From the NCBI RefSeq assembly GCF_003003885.1, contig NZ_PVWN01000017.1, positions 17,717-81,716 on the forward strand: a stretch of 64,000 nucleotides of DNA, in the 5' to 3' direction. The position numbers and the translations under genes were made by a program. The DNA is from Chlorogloea sp. CCALA 695 (GTDB lineage: Bacteria > Cyanobacteriota > Cyanobacteriia > Cyanobacteriales > Chroococcidiopsidaceae). The notes under the pieces were generated by a model. The model had not been told where the DNA came from and made no database searches. It worked only from the letters and a program-made list of their open reading frames with translations. Shown one piece after another: positions 7,585 through 17,600 of the stretch (within the stretch, counting starts at the first letter, position 1; the number at the start of each line of letters is the position of its first letter).

Positions 7585-10341
7585 ATGTTCTTTCTATCCA
7601 GGCGACATCGTTTGTTATTTATCCTGTTTAGCGTCTGCTTGAGTGCAACGCTATTGTTTAATAACTCTTTTGCTATCTCTGCACCATTAACTACTAAAAA
7701 ACCAATGTCGCTTTCTGTAACTGAAAATGTCCGCAAAACTGTCTTAGAAAATGGGCTTACTGTTTTAACTAAACAGGTTAAAACTGCTCCCGTTGTTAGC
7801 GTCCAAGTATGGTATCAAATTGGTTCGCGCGATGAAGCTCCCGGTGTAAACGGCATTGCTCATCAATTAGAACATATGTTGTTTAAAGGTACGACTAGCC
7901 GCCCGATTCAGTTTGGACGCTTGTTTAGTGCTTTGGGTAGCGATTCTAATGCTTTTACAAGCTACGATCAGACGGCTTACTTTGGTACTGTCGAGCGCGG
8001 CTTAATGGAAAGTCTTTTAGAGCTAGAGGCTGACAGAATGCAAAATGCTCTAATTAATGCCGAACAATTGACCAGCGAAAAGCGGGTAGTAATTTCTGAG
8101 TTGCAAGGATACGAAAATAGCCCCGACTACCGTTTGGGTAGAGAGGTAATGCGTGCTGCCTTGCCAAACAGTCCCTATGGATTGACTATCGGCGGCAGTA
8201 AGGCAGATGTAGCTAAGTTTACGGTTGAACAAGTCAAAAGTTATTACCGCAACTATTACAGCCCCAAGAATGCCACTTTGATAATTGTGGGAGATTTTGA
8301 ACCCGATGCTACTTTGGCAAAGGTTAAAGAGATTTTTGGCAAAGTTCTTAATGCCCAAGAAAAGATTGTTAAACCCCAAACAACAGCAACTAAGCCCGAA
8401 ACTGGGACAAAACAGCCGATTGTTTTAAAAGAGCCGGGTGCAGCTTCATTGTTGCAAACTGTCTATCCGTTAGTAGATATCAATCATCCCGATGCCCCTA
8501 TTTTGGATGTACTGAATAGCATTTTGACCGAAGGACGCAACTCTAGACTTTATCAAGCTTTGATTGAGTCGGGACTCGCTAGTAACATGAATGGTTACGC
8601 GGCTACTTTGGCTGGTGGTGGCTGGTACAACTTGGAAATAACCGCCGCACCCGGACAAGAATTAGCAAAAATCGATACTGTTTTGTTGGATGCGATCGCA
8701 CTTTTATCTGAAAAAGGCGTAACTGATGACGAACTAAACCGCGCTAAAACTCAACTAAAAGCTTCTGTATTGCTCAACAACCGCGATATTGCTTCCCAAG
8801 CAATGCAAATTGGCTACGACCAAACAACCGCCGGAGATTATCGTTTTACCGATCGCTATTTAGCCGCCATTGATAAAGTCAGTCTCAAAGACGTACAGCG
8901 CGTAGCCGCAAATTACTTAGCACCAGATAAACGGACGGTAGGCTTATTTGAACCAACCAAGCAAAACGGCGAAGCAAGCCCTGGGGGAAATCCTACTCAA
9001 ATGACGGAAAACTTTAGCCCTGGAGCGCCTGTAGACCCCGCCGAAGTAGCAAAGTATTTACCAAAAGTAGATCCCGCCATACCAACTCCCAAAGCTTTAC
9101 CAGAGCAATTTACTCTAACTAATGGTGTAAAAGTGTTATTGCTACCAGATGATAGTACGCCAACGGTAACTTTAAGCGGTTTTATCAAAGCTGGCGCAGA
9201 ATTTGACACGCAACCCAAAGCTGGACTCGCGGCTTTGACGGCGGAAAACTTGCTAAGTGGAACAAAAACTAAAGACGATCTCGCGCTTGCTAAAGCTTTA
9301 GAAGATCGTGGTGCAAGTTTGAATTTTAGGGCGTTGCGTGAAGGTGTAGACATTAACGGCTATAGCTTGAAGACAGATTTGCCCGTTGTCCTAGAAACTT
9401 TGGCTGATGTAGTCCAAAATTCCACCTTTCCTAGCGATGAAATCGAACTTAGTCGCCAAAGAGCTTTAACTAGCCTCGACTTGGAATTAGACGATCCTGC
9501 ACGTGTGGCGCGACGGGTATTTCAACAAACAATTTATCCTACCAATCATCCTTTCCATACTTTCCCCACCCAAGAAAGCCTAAAAAGCCTTAGTCGTGAA
9601 GACGTTGTTAGTTTTTACCAAAAACAATATCGTCCCGATCAAATGGTATTAACTTTAGTGGGCGACTTTGAGTCAAAACAAGTGCGGAGTCTATTGGAAA
9701 AAGCCCTAAATGACTGGAAAGCTGAAGGAAAAACCCCAGTTGCTAATTATCCTGATGTCCCTGACTCTAAAAAAGTAGTCCAGCTTAACCCCTCTTTACC
9801 CGGAAAGACTCAATCTGTTACCTATATAGGCGATCGCGGTATTAGTCGCAAAGACCCCCGTTTTTATGCTGCTTTGGTACTAAATCAGATTGTAGGCGGT
9901 GATACTTTATCTAGTCGCTTGGGTACAGAGTTGCGCGATCGCCAAGGTTTGACTTACGGCATTTATAGCTACTTTAGCGCCGGAAGACAAGCAGGGCCCT
10001 TTGTCGTCTCTATGCAAACCGACTCAGAAGACGCTAACAAAGCTATTTCTAGCGTCCGCGCTCTCCTAGCTCAAATTCACGACAAAGGTGTCAATAAAGA
10101 GGAAGTAGCCGCAGCTATTCGCTCTTTAACTCGCGGTTACAATGTTGGTTTGGCAAATCCTGACGAATTAGCTAACACAATTAGACTTAATGAAGTTTAT
10201 GGATTAGGCAAGGACGAATTAAGCTCTTTTTCTGCCAAAATTGAAGCTGTAACGCTAGAAGACGTGAATAAAGCCGCTAAAGAATTACTCCAAAGTGATA
10301 AATTTGCGATCGTTACGGCGGGAGGAAATACCGCTAAATAA
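7585..10341 (+). CDS. Tandem-domain M16 family metallopeptidase
   Basis: A 918-residue secreted protease-like protein. Residues 1-33 form a signal peptide. The first M16 domain carries the inverted zinc motif H93-Q-L-E96-H97 and, about 75 residues later, E172 (ISELQGYENSP) as third ligand, so it should be active. The second M16 half starts near 510 (FTLTNGVKVLLLPDD) and has no HxxEH, as in the inactive partner subunits of this family; it still keeps a YGIYSYFSAGR-type R/Y motif. In many bacteria these halves are two adjacent genes; here they are one chain. It likely degrades peptides in the periplasm or lumen. Confidence 0.9.
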   Translation: MFFLSRRHRLLFILFSVCLSATLLFNNSFAISAPLTTKKPMSLSVTENVRKTVLENGLTVLTKQVKTAPVVSVQVWYQIGSRDEAPGVNGIAHQLEHMLFKGTTSRPIQFGRLFSALGSDSNAFTSYDQTAYFGTVERGLMESLLELEADRMQNALINAEQLTSEKRVVISELQGYENSPDYRLGREVMRAALPNSPYGLTIGGSKADVAKFTVEQVKSYYRNYYSPKNATLIIVGDFEPDATLAKVKEIFGKVLNAQEKIVKPQTTATKPETGTKQPIVLKEPGAASLLQTVYPLVDINHPDAPILDVLNSILTEGRNSRLYQALIESGLASNMNGYAATLAGGGWYNLEITAAPGQELAKIDTVLLDAIALLSEKGVTDDELNRAKTQLKASVLLNNRDIASQAMQIGYDQTTAGDYRFTDRYLAAIDKVSLKDVQRVAANYLAPDKRTVGLFEPTKQNGEASPGGNPTQMTENFSPGAPVDPAEVAKYLPKVDPAIPTPKALPEQFTLTNGVKVLLLPDDSTPTVTLSGFIKAGAEFDTQPKAGLAALTAENLLSGTKTKDDLALAKALEDRGASLNFRALREGVDINGYSLKTDLPVVLETLADVVQNSTFPSDEIELSRQRALTSLDLELDDPARVARRVFQQTIYPTNHPFHTFPTQESLKSLSREDVVSFYQKQYRPDQMVLTLVGDFESKQVRSLLEKALNDWKAEGKTPVANYPDVPDSKKVVQLNPSLPGKTQSVTYIGDRGISRKDPRFYAALVLNQIVGGDTLSSRLGTELRDRQGLTYGIYSYFSAGRQAGPFVVSMQTDSEDANKAISSVRALLAQIHDKGVNKEEVAAAIRSLTRGYNVGLANPDELANTIRLNEVYGLGKDELSSFSAKIEAVTLEDVNKAAKELLQSDKFAIVTAGGNTAK

Positions 10342-10362
10342 CAGTAGGATTTAAAAACCAAT

Positions 10363-10390
10363 GTAGAGACGTTGCAATGCAACGTCTCAT
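10363..10390. repeat. Dispersed palindrome, copy 2
   Basis: Near-perfect inverted repeat with arms GTAGAGACGTTGCA / TGCAACGTCTC around one A, 21 bases after the M16 peptidase stop. It is almost the same as the copy at 379, but the last three bases of the right arm have changed. It could act as a 3' hairpin for the peptidase transcript. Confidence 0.75.
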
Positions 10391-10530
10391 TGCCAAAATT
10401 TATACAGCTTTAGCAACACTAGGGTAATCCTAAGCGATCGCCTTCCTGAAAAGGTTTCGGTGAGGCAAAGCTTTATTAAAGCTCAATTGATAAGTACGAT
10501 ATATTTACGTGCTTTTCCATTAGTTAATCC

Positions 10531-11358
10531 ATGAATATTTTTAGCAGCCTATTTTCCCAACCCGTTCAAACTCCTCGTTCTAATAAACAATCTAAAGGAA
10601 TTGAAATTAAATCCGAGCAGCAAATTGAAATTATGCGCCAGTCAGCAAAGATTGTCGCCACTGTATTAAAAGAAATATCCCAACTGGTAAAACCGGGGAT
10701 GACTACCCTAGACTTAGACTCTCATGCCGAAAAGCGCATCCGAGAAATGGGCGCAACTCCTAGCTTTAAAGGCTATCACGGCTTTCCCGGTTCTATTTGT
10801 GCCAGTATTAATAACGAAGTAGTACACGGCATTCCTAACCCTAAAAAAGTTATCCGCGCTGGTGATGTCTTAAAGGTAGATACAGGAGCATTTTATCAAG
10901 GCTTTCATGGCGACTCTTGCATTACTATTGCTGTGGGCGCAGTAACTCCCGAAGCTGCGAGATTAATAAAAGTAGCTGAAGAAGCCCTTTATAAAGGTAT
11001 CGAGCAAGTAAAAGCCGGAAACTACCTAATGGATATAGCCGGAGCAATTCAAGATCACGTTGAAGCAAATAAGTTTAAAATAGTTGAAGACTTTACTGGG
11101 CATGGTGTCGGGCGCAATTTACACGAAGAACCCTCTGTATTTAACTATCGCACTCGTCAATTGCCGAATGTCAAGTTAAAAAAAGGCATGACTTTAGCTA
11201 TTGAACCAATTTTAAACTCTGGTTCTAAACTAACACGTGTATTATCTGATCGCTGGACAGCCGTTACTGTTGATAATTCTTTGTCAGCGCAGTTTGAGCA
11301 TACAGTTTTAGTTACTGATGATGGCTATGAGATTTTAACTTGTCGCACTTTAGTGTAG
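10531..11358 (+). CDS. map: Type I methionine aminopeptidase
   Basis: A 275-residue enzyme removing N-terminal Met from new proteins. Active-site residues are all present: H99 (VVHGIPNP), metal ligands D117 and D128 ([17 protein letters not shown]), H191 ([11 protein letters not shown]), E225 (AIEPIL) and E256 (FEHTVL). Residues 1-22 are a short extension rich in S, Q and P that precedes the catalytic domain; cyanobacteria often have several Map copies and an extended one. It stands alone on the plus strand. Confidence 0.93.
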   Translation: MNIFSSLFSQPVQTPRSNKQSKGIEIKSEQQIEIMRQSAKIVATVLKEISQLVKPGMTTLDLDSHAEKRIREMGATPSFKGYHGFPGSICASINNEVVHGIPNPKKVIRAGDVLKVDTGAFYQGFHGDSCITIAVGAVTPEAARLIKVAEEALYKGIEQVKAGNYLMDIAGAIQDHVEANKFKIVEDFTGHGVGRNLHEEPSVFNYRTRQLPNVKLKKGMTLAIEPILNSGSKLTRVLSDRWTAVTVDNSLSAQFEHTVLVTDDGYEILTCRTLV

Positions 11359-11476
11359 CTCGATAAAATATCACAATAACTTGTTAGTTAATAAACCTAC
11401 GGTGAAATAGGTTTTGAGAGGCTGAAAAGCTCTATTACTGAGCAATAAATAAGTCAATAACGCCTATATTTTGGGA

Positions 11477-12028
11477 TTAATTAACAAGAACTTTGCCGTC
11501 TTTTTCAATTCTAATCGCGCTTTGTTGTTCGTTTAAAGCTGGCGCTTCACTCAAAGAAACTTCTAGCAATCCTGAATTAGCAATAGAAGTAGCAGCAATT
11601 TGGATAAACCCATTATCGGGACGAACTAAAGTAATAGTTACAGGAGCAGGTAAGTCTTTGAGTACAACTTCTGTCTTTGCTGCTAAAGTTCGCCGCTCGG
11701 TGTATTTGATCGCCTCGTAAGTAATTGCAGTATTGGTGGTATTTTTTAATTTGACACTTACTTTACCGTTGATAGGCGTTACAGTGGCGATCGCATTACT
11801 ACTTTCTTCAGGTAAAGGCGGGACTAATGGAGCGCTTGGTTTTGTAGGATTAATGGGTGAGCGATAGCGCCTATAAAGCTGTTCGTTAAATATACTTGGT
11901 TTAGGATTAAGCACTCCACCTGTTGTAGGCGAAGAAGTATGAGCTAAAGAGTTTAGCGGAATAGCGACAAATAGCAAGCTACCGCAGATTACAACTAATT
12001 TATTTTTGCTTCTATTGAGTTTACGCAT
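11477..12028 (-). CDS. Secreted protein of unknown function
   Basis: A 183-residue protein not recognised beyond its features. It starts with a basic n-region and a hydrophobic stretch (LVVICGSLLFVAIPLNSLAH), a good signal peptide with a cut after SLA-H. A Pro-rich linker (about residues 45-75) leads to a beta-rich domain of about 100 residues (VTPINGKVSVKLKNTTNTAI) ending IRIEKDGKVLVN. It looks like a small periplasmic or surface beta-sandwich. It is convergent with map. Confidence 0.6.
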   Translation of the reverse strand: MRKLNRSKNKLVVICGSLLFVAIPLNSLAHTSSPTTGGVLNPKPSIFNEQLYRRYRSPINPTKPSAPLVPPLPEESSNAIATVTPINGKVSVKLKNTTNTAITYEAIKYTERRTLAAKTEVVLKDLPAPVTITLVRPDNGFIQIAATSIANSGLLEVSLSEAPALNEQQSAIRIEKDGKVLVN

Positions 12029-12098
12029 ATTGCCTAAATTGTTTTTACGATAAAGTATTAAGATTATCCCCTATCTTCATCTAATAATAGCTATAAAA

Positions 12099-12560
12099 TT
12101 ACTTAAATAGATTAGAAAGCGCATGGCGGCGAGGCTTTAAGGGCAAATTACTATCGTCTATAGGTGGAGAAATAGAGGAGGAGTCTCGCCACAAGACTAA
12201 AGGAATACTTAAAGATCCCAAAATTGTTACAACTCCCGCCATCATCCAAACTAATAAGCGATTGGGGCGATAATTTCCCCGTTCTATTTGCCAAAAAACT
12301 TGATTGTATCGCCAAGCTGCTAAACAAATAACAATAATCCCAAAAATTACTAACGTAACTCCCAGGTTTTCTGATGTAAAAAAAGAGTTAATCGCTACAG
12401 GTTTTTGAGTAACTGCTACTTGAATTTGACGCAAAAATAAGCCAAATCTGGCGATCGCAAAACCAAAGCCAATTAAAGCAATAGAAGTTCGCAGCCAAGC
12501 CAAAAACGTCCGCTCGTTGGCTTGATGTTCCCGTTGGCGATCAATCACAGGTTTTACCAT
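12099..12560 (-). CDS. DUF202 membrane protein
   Basis: About 153 residues with the DUF202 (YidH) signature near the N-terminus: REHQANERTFLAWLRTSIAL, followed by three transmembrane segments in total (near GFGFAIARFGLF, VTLVIFGIIVICLA and MAGVVTILGSLSIPLVL). Function of the family is unknown. I place the start at the ATG 12560, which overlaps the TAA of the upstream hydrolase gene by one base (TAATG), rather than the longer in-frame ATG at 12602 that would sit 43 bases inside that gene. Translational coupling is likely. Confidence 0.82.
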   Translation of the reverse strand: MVKPVIDRQREHQANERTFLAWLRTSIALIGFGFAIARFGLFLRQIQVAVTQKPVAINSFFTSENLGVTLVIFGIIVICLAAWRYNQVFWQIERGNYRPNRLLVWMMAGVVTILGSLSIPLVLWRDSSSISPPIDDSNLPLKPRRHALSNLFK

Positions 12561-13603
12561 TACTTGTCGCACCAGTCCAAAATTCGATTCCATGCCCACC
12601 AAGGATCAGGATCAAAGGCAAGTTGTTGACCTTCTTGGCTATTTATATACCCCACATGACCGCCATAATCAGTTAAGACTAAGTCAATATGCGGATTAGC
12701 TCTACAAGAGGCTTGCAAATCGGGAATGATTGCCGGATCGAACATGGGATCGTCAGCAGCATAAATAATTAAAGTGGGCTTTTTTAAGTGAGGTAATATA
12801 TGCAAGCCGCTACTAGCCTCGTAATAAGCCTCTACCGTAGGAAAACCCAAGCGCTCAATAACTAGCTCTTGGTCAAAACCCCAGATGCTAGTCGCCCTCT
12901 CAATAGCCGCTAAATCAATTTCTCCAGGGTGAGCATGATAAATTTTTAGAGCTAGTTTTTTTAGTTCTTTAGCGATCGCTCCCTCCAAATACTTACCCCA
13001 AGGATCTTTAACCAAATAATTGAGACTTCGCACCGAATCTAAGCTGGGACAAATTACCGCCGCGCCGCCAATTTCGGCAATATCTAGCTCTATTTCCTGA
13101 TTGCTCGTCAATTCTTGTGCCGCTTTTACCGCCCACAATGTTAATTGTCCACCCAGAGAAAAACCTGTAAACCAAAAATTGGCAGGACATCCCAGGGCTT
13201 TAGATTGGGCAGCAATGCGAACAAAGTCTTCTCCTTCAAACAAACCATCAGAAGTCAATGTTGGCGATAACAAAGCGGTTTTACCGTGCGCTCTCCAATC
13301 AAACAGCACGACTGCGTAGCCTTGGGCAAAAGCTTTGCGTCCCAATAATCTTAAAAACCACTGATTATCTAACGATCCGGTAATTCCATAGGTTCCAATA
13401 ATCGTACCGCGCGGATTGTTGGGAATGGCAAAAATGCCAAAAATTGGTACGCCTTTAGCCCCAGTAAAAACTTTTTCTTGGTAAGGTGGCTCTGGATGTA
13501 CCGTTGTCTTTTCCCATTGCTGACTAGCAAATAGGGCTGTATAAACAGTCATTAACGAGCCATTTTTTAGCCACCAAGGGGGAATATAGGCAAAATTTGA
13601 CAT
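12560..13603 (-). CDS. Alpha/beta hydrolase (YheT-like)
   Basis: A 347-residue alpha/beta-fold hydrolase. The nucleophile elbow is GFSLGG with S149; the acid lies in IYAADDPMFDP and the catalytic histidine in DYGGHVGYI. The order and spacing fit the YheT/UPF0017 esterase group, but here with a cyanobacterial N-terminus (MSNFAYIPPWWLKNGSLMTV). The substrate is not known; an ester or lipid is likely. It is followed by a coupled DUF202 membrane protein and is divergent from rpaA. Confidence 0.82.
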   Translation of the reverse strand: MSNFAYIPPWWLKNGSLMTVYTALFASQQWEKTTVHPEPPYQEKVFTGAKGVPIFGIFAIPNNPRGTIIGTYGITGSLDNQWFLRLLGRKAFAQGYAVVLFDWRAHGKTALLSPTLTSDGLFEGEDFVRIAAQSKALGCPANFWFTGFSLGGQLTLWAVKAAQELTSNQEIELDIAEIGGAAVICPSLDSVRSLNYLVKDPWGKYLEGAIAKELKKLALKIYHAHPGEIDLAAIERATSIWGFDQELVIERLGFPTVEAYYEASSGLHILPHLKKPTLIIYAADDPMFDPAIIPDLQASCRANPHIDLVLTDYGGHVGYINSQEGQQLAFDPDPWWAWNRILDWCDK

Positions 13604-13638
13604 AGTAAGTTCTGATTAGATGCCAATTACCATGTTAT

Positions 13639-13655
13639 TTCGGTTTACTGCCGAA
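13639..13655. promoter_or_regulatory. Inverted repeat in the rpaA upstream region
   Basis: TTCGG and CCGAA arms (13639-13643 and 13651-13655) around seven bases, between the divergent hydrolase gene and rpaA. This is short, so it may be chance; it sits about 150 bases before the rpaA start and 35 bases before the hydrolase start. Confidence 0.3.
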
Positions 13656-13725
13656 TAATTTTATTTTCATACTCGATTGAATAATACATTTAGTGAAATC
13701 TTTAGATTATATTTAGAATGCTCTG

Positions 13726-13731
13726 TATAAT
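13726..13731 (+). promoter_or_regulatory. Probable -10 element of rpaA
   Basis: A perfect TATAAT lies 70 bases before the rpaA ATG. The -35 side is weak (TTTAGA about 19 bases upstream), as is common for cyanobacterial group 1 promoters. Confidence 0.45.
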
Positions 13732-13800
13732 AGTTACAGCAATCTTTGTATCCTCCAAAGGTGCTTATTTATCCTCAATATCTCCAAAGATTTTTTAATA

Positions 13801-14547
13801 ATGCCTCGGATACTTGTTATCGATGACGATCCAGCGATCTCAGAACTCGTAGCAGTCAATCTAGAAATGGCTGGGTATGAAGTTACACAAGCAGAAGATG
13901 GGATTAAAGGTCAAGCTTTGGCAATGCAAATATTGCCTGACTTAATCATGCTCGACTTAATGTTGCCTAGAGTTGATGGGTTTACAGTTTGTCAACGCTT
14001 GCGCCGTGATGAACGGACGGCAGAAATTCCCGTACTAATGTTAACAGCTTTAAATCAGACTCAAAACAAGGTAGACGGGTTTAATGCAGGAGCAGATGAT
14101 TACTTAACTAAACCCTTTGAAGTAGAGGAATTGCTGGCTAGAGTTCGGGCTTTATTGCGCCGTAGCGATCGCCTTCCCCACGCAGCCAAGCATAGCGAAA
14201 TTCTTAACTATAGTTCATTAACTTTAGTACCCGAACGTTTTGAGGCAATTTGGTTTACAAAAACTATTAAGCTAACTCACCTAGAATTTGAGCTACTGCA
14301 CTGCTTGCTACAACGTCATGGGCAAACGGTATCTCCTAGCGAGATTTTGAAAGAAGTTTGGGGCTACGATCCCAATGATGATATTGAAACTATCCGTGTT
14401 CACATTCGGCATTTGAGAACAAAACTAGAACCCGATCCTCGTCATCCTCTCTACATTACGACGGTTTATGGTGCGGGTTACTGTTTAGAATTACCCAACG
14501 TTGACTCCTCAATCCAGCCTAATAACTTGCCTGTAAGCGCTAATTAA
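13801..14547 (+). CDS. rpaA: Response regulator RpaA, OmpR family
   Basis: A 248-residue two-domain regulator. The receiver (1-118) has acidic residues D8-D10, phosphoacceptor D52 in LIMLDLMLP and K102 in YLTKPFE. The winged-helix DNA-binding domain covers about 140-235 and ends YGAGYCLEL. The linker and output segments [18 protein letters not shown] and [17 protein letters not shown] match cyanobacterial RpaA, as I know it, the master output regulator of the KaiABC clock, phosphorylated by SasA, also linked to phycobilisome association. It stands as a single gene, with a leftward terminator just past its 3' end belonging to the next gene. Confidence 0.92.
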   Translation: MPRILVIDDDPAISELVAVNLEMAGYEVTQAEDGIKGQALAMQILPDLIMLDLMLPRVDGFTVCQRLRRDERTAEIPVLMLTALNQTQNKVDGFNAGADDYLTKPFEVEELLARVRALLRRSDRLPHAAKHSEILNYSSLTLVPERFEAIWFTKTIKLTHLEFELLHCLLQRHGQTVSPSEILKEVWGYDPNDDIETIRVHIRHLRTKLEPDPRHPLYITTVYGAGYCLELPNVDSSIQPNNLPVSAN

Positions 14548-14565
14548 AAAAGTTAAAATTAACTC

Positions 14566-14594
14566 AAAAAAAAGCCCCCCAAAGCTTGGGAGGC
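14566..14594 (-). terminator. Rho-independent terminator of the 1040-aa protein gene
   Basis: Read leftward: GCCTCCCAA, a short loop, then TTGGGGGGC and eight T (14566-14573). It follows the stop of the large membrane protein gene by about 20 bases. On the plus strand the A-run precedes the stem, so it does not look like an efficient terminator for rpaA. Confidence 0.75.
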
Positions 14595-14616
14595 AAAGTC
14601 AAAATTAACAGACGAT

Positions 14617-17600
14617 CTAACCAGCTACAGCTAAAGCTCCAGCGATCGCCGAACAAATGGCAGAAACAACTGCTGTACCAGCTAACCATTGAGCAGCCGT
14701 TGCGGCGGCTTTACGGGTTTCTTCCGCTTGCTTTTGGGCTTGATGCTTAACATCTTCCAAACGTCGTTGGGCTTCGTGCTGGATGCGCTCGGCTCGTTGT
14801 AAGACACTATTGCGCGCCCCTTCAATTTGGTCAATAATTCGGTTTGCATCAGCCTCGCTAATATCTTCCCGAGAACTCATTACAGCAACTAGAGTATCGC
14901 GGTTAAACGAACCTAGGCGATCGCGAATTGAGTCAAAACCCGCTTGGGGATCATCAAACAACTGACGGACATCGCGTTTGATGCCATCATAGTTAAGTTC
15001 GGGACGATCAAGAGCATTAAGGTAATTACGAATTTGACCAAATACACCATCAAGCGTATCTTGAATGCGGCGTTGTACCGCCCTTACTTGCTCAACAAAT
15101 TGTTCGCGTACAGCTAAAACTTGATCGACAATCCGCGCCGCTTCTTCCTCCGACATATCGCCCCGCGCTTGCAGCAAAGTAACTACTGTATCGCGGTCAA
15201 AATGAGCTAATCTGTCGCTAAAACTTTCTACCCCGGCTCTTGGATCGTGGATTAATAGCTGCAAATCGCGCTTAATACTTTCAGGATTAAGTTCATCTTT
15301 ACCCGTATTTCGCAAGTAATCTTCAACATTGGCTTGGAAAGTTTGAACTCTTTGCCCAGTTCTAGCGGCTAAACGTCTGGGACTCTTTATAATGTTACGA
15401 ATCGAACCTTGCACTCCGTCAATGACTTGATTTACCTGATCTTCGCTCAAATCTCGGCGTTGACTGAGCAATTGCACTAGAGTATCTCGATCTACTTGAG
15501 ACAAGCGGCGGCGTAAAGCCAAAGCCCCCTGTTGAGGATTTTCAAAGAGTTTAGAGAAATCGCGGGCAATTCCTTCAGGGTTCAATTCATCTTTACCAGT
15601 ATTTCGCAAGTAATCCGATAAAGTTGTTGTCACTGAATCGTACTGATCTTTAGCTAAAGCCGTAACGTTTTGCGGTGCGTGGCGGAGGTTTCCCCAGACT
15701 GATTCTACTTGATTGATAGTCTGATTGATTTGGTCTTCATTTAAGTCTTGACGCTGATTGAGCAACTGTACCAAAGTGTCGCGGTCAAAACGAGATACTC
15801 GGCTTGCGATCGCACTCATTCCGGCTTGGGGATCGTTTAACAGGGTTTTAAGTTCACTTGCGATCGCATTAGGGTTAAGTTCATCTTTGCCAGTATTCCG
15901 CAAATAAGATTCTAAATTCAACCATAACGACTCTGCTTGAGCTTTCCCTTGGTCTACCAAGTTTTGTGATTCAAACAATACGCGATCGCGCTGTGCTTCT
16001 AATAGTCCAACAATTTCCCCCGCTTCAGCTTCGGAAACATCGTTGCGCTGAAGCAATACTTCGCGCATGGACTCTCGATCTAAAGAAGCTAGACGAATAC
16101 TCAAAGTTTCATGATTTGCCTCCGAATCTTGCAGTAGCGGCTTAAAGCTGCGTTCAATTCCTTCGGTAGTCAACTCTGACTTACTTGTAACTAGCAAATA
16201 GCTTTCTACGGCTCTTTGCAAGTCTTGGGCAGCCTCTTTCTCCTCTTGTCCTCTAGAAATAGTCAGAACTTCAGTACGGATGCTTTCTAGGCGATCAGCA
16301 ATCGAGGCAATTTGCGTTTGGGTAAGAATCCCGCGCTGTTGCAACAGTTGCACAAAATCGTTACGAGAAAGTTGTTCTAATTGACGGCGTACTGCTCCAG
16401 GGTCGGCGGCTGGATCGTACAATACATCATGGAATTCTTGGGCAATTTTTTCAGAACTCATTTGCCAAGCATAAGTATTGAGCAAATAGTTTTCCACATC
16501 GGCGCGGATGGTACTGTAAGGCAAATTAGGGGTTTTTATTCCTGTTTGCGTCGCAATCTTATCTGCTTGCTCGGTTACTTTGTCTTTGGCGCTAGTAAGA
16601 GAGCCGATAATCTTTTCTACATCAAAGTCTGAAAGATCCGTGCGTCCCATTACTAACCCGATGAGAGTATTCATGCCTGTTTGCAGAATACCCGGCGCAT
16701 TGTCTGAAGGTGCTTTTTTGTCAGCATCTTTTGTTTGACGCATTTGGGCCATCAAGCGATCAATCTTGCTATCTAGTTCGTCAGTTTTTGTTTGTCCTGG
16801 TGCAACGCCTTTAAGATACTCTACCAATTCGCCCATGTGGTCAGTTTGGGGTTCGTGGCGATCAACTACTTGCTTCCATACCCCTTCTAATTGCTCGACA
16901 ATCCGGTTGCGATCTTTCTTAGATAAGTCCGTGCGGCTGCTGACCAATTCGACAAACTTCTCTCTGTCTATATTGCGTAAATCGCTACTTCCGGCTACAG
17001 CTTTTAGCTGCGGATCGTTGAGCAATTTTTCAAATTCGCCCTTAATTTTGCTTAAGTCCAATTCGGGAGGACGCAGCATTTGTAAGTAGTCTTCGACATT
17101 TTCCCGAATACTCATTGGATCCATACCCGACCCTAACTCGCGACGGATTGCTGAAGCGGCGGCTTCGGCAGTAGCGACGACTTGATTATTTACAGCTTTT
17201 GCGCCCAAGGCGGCGGCGGCAGTTCCCATCAAAGCCTGCATTCCAGACGTTGCGGTATTGATTAAAGAGCCAACGAGCGATCCTACACTACTTGAACCTA
17301 CCCACACTAAGAGCAAGAAGTAAGCTGCCCAAATTACTAAACCAATGATCGCGCCAAGTCCTGAACTTTGAATCAAACTTAGTTTTACTGCCAAAAAACA
17401 AGCGATCGCTAAGGAAACACTGACACTAATTAAGGTTCCTAACCCCAAAGCCGTGCCAATTTTTCGCATAGTACCGCCAAAGCTTGTCGTTTCGTTGTCT
17501 GTGTCACTTTCGTTCTCATGCGACGAACTGCGCCCTAAAAGAAAGGCTACACCAACGTTAGTTAGTAATAGCTGTATGGCAAAAGCCAGCACTACCCCGG

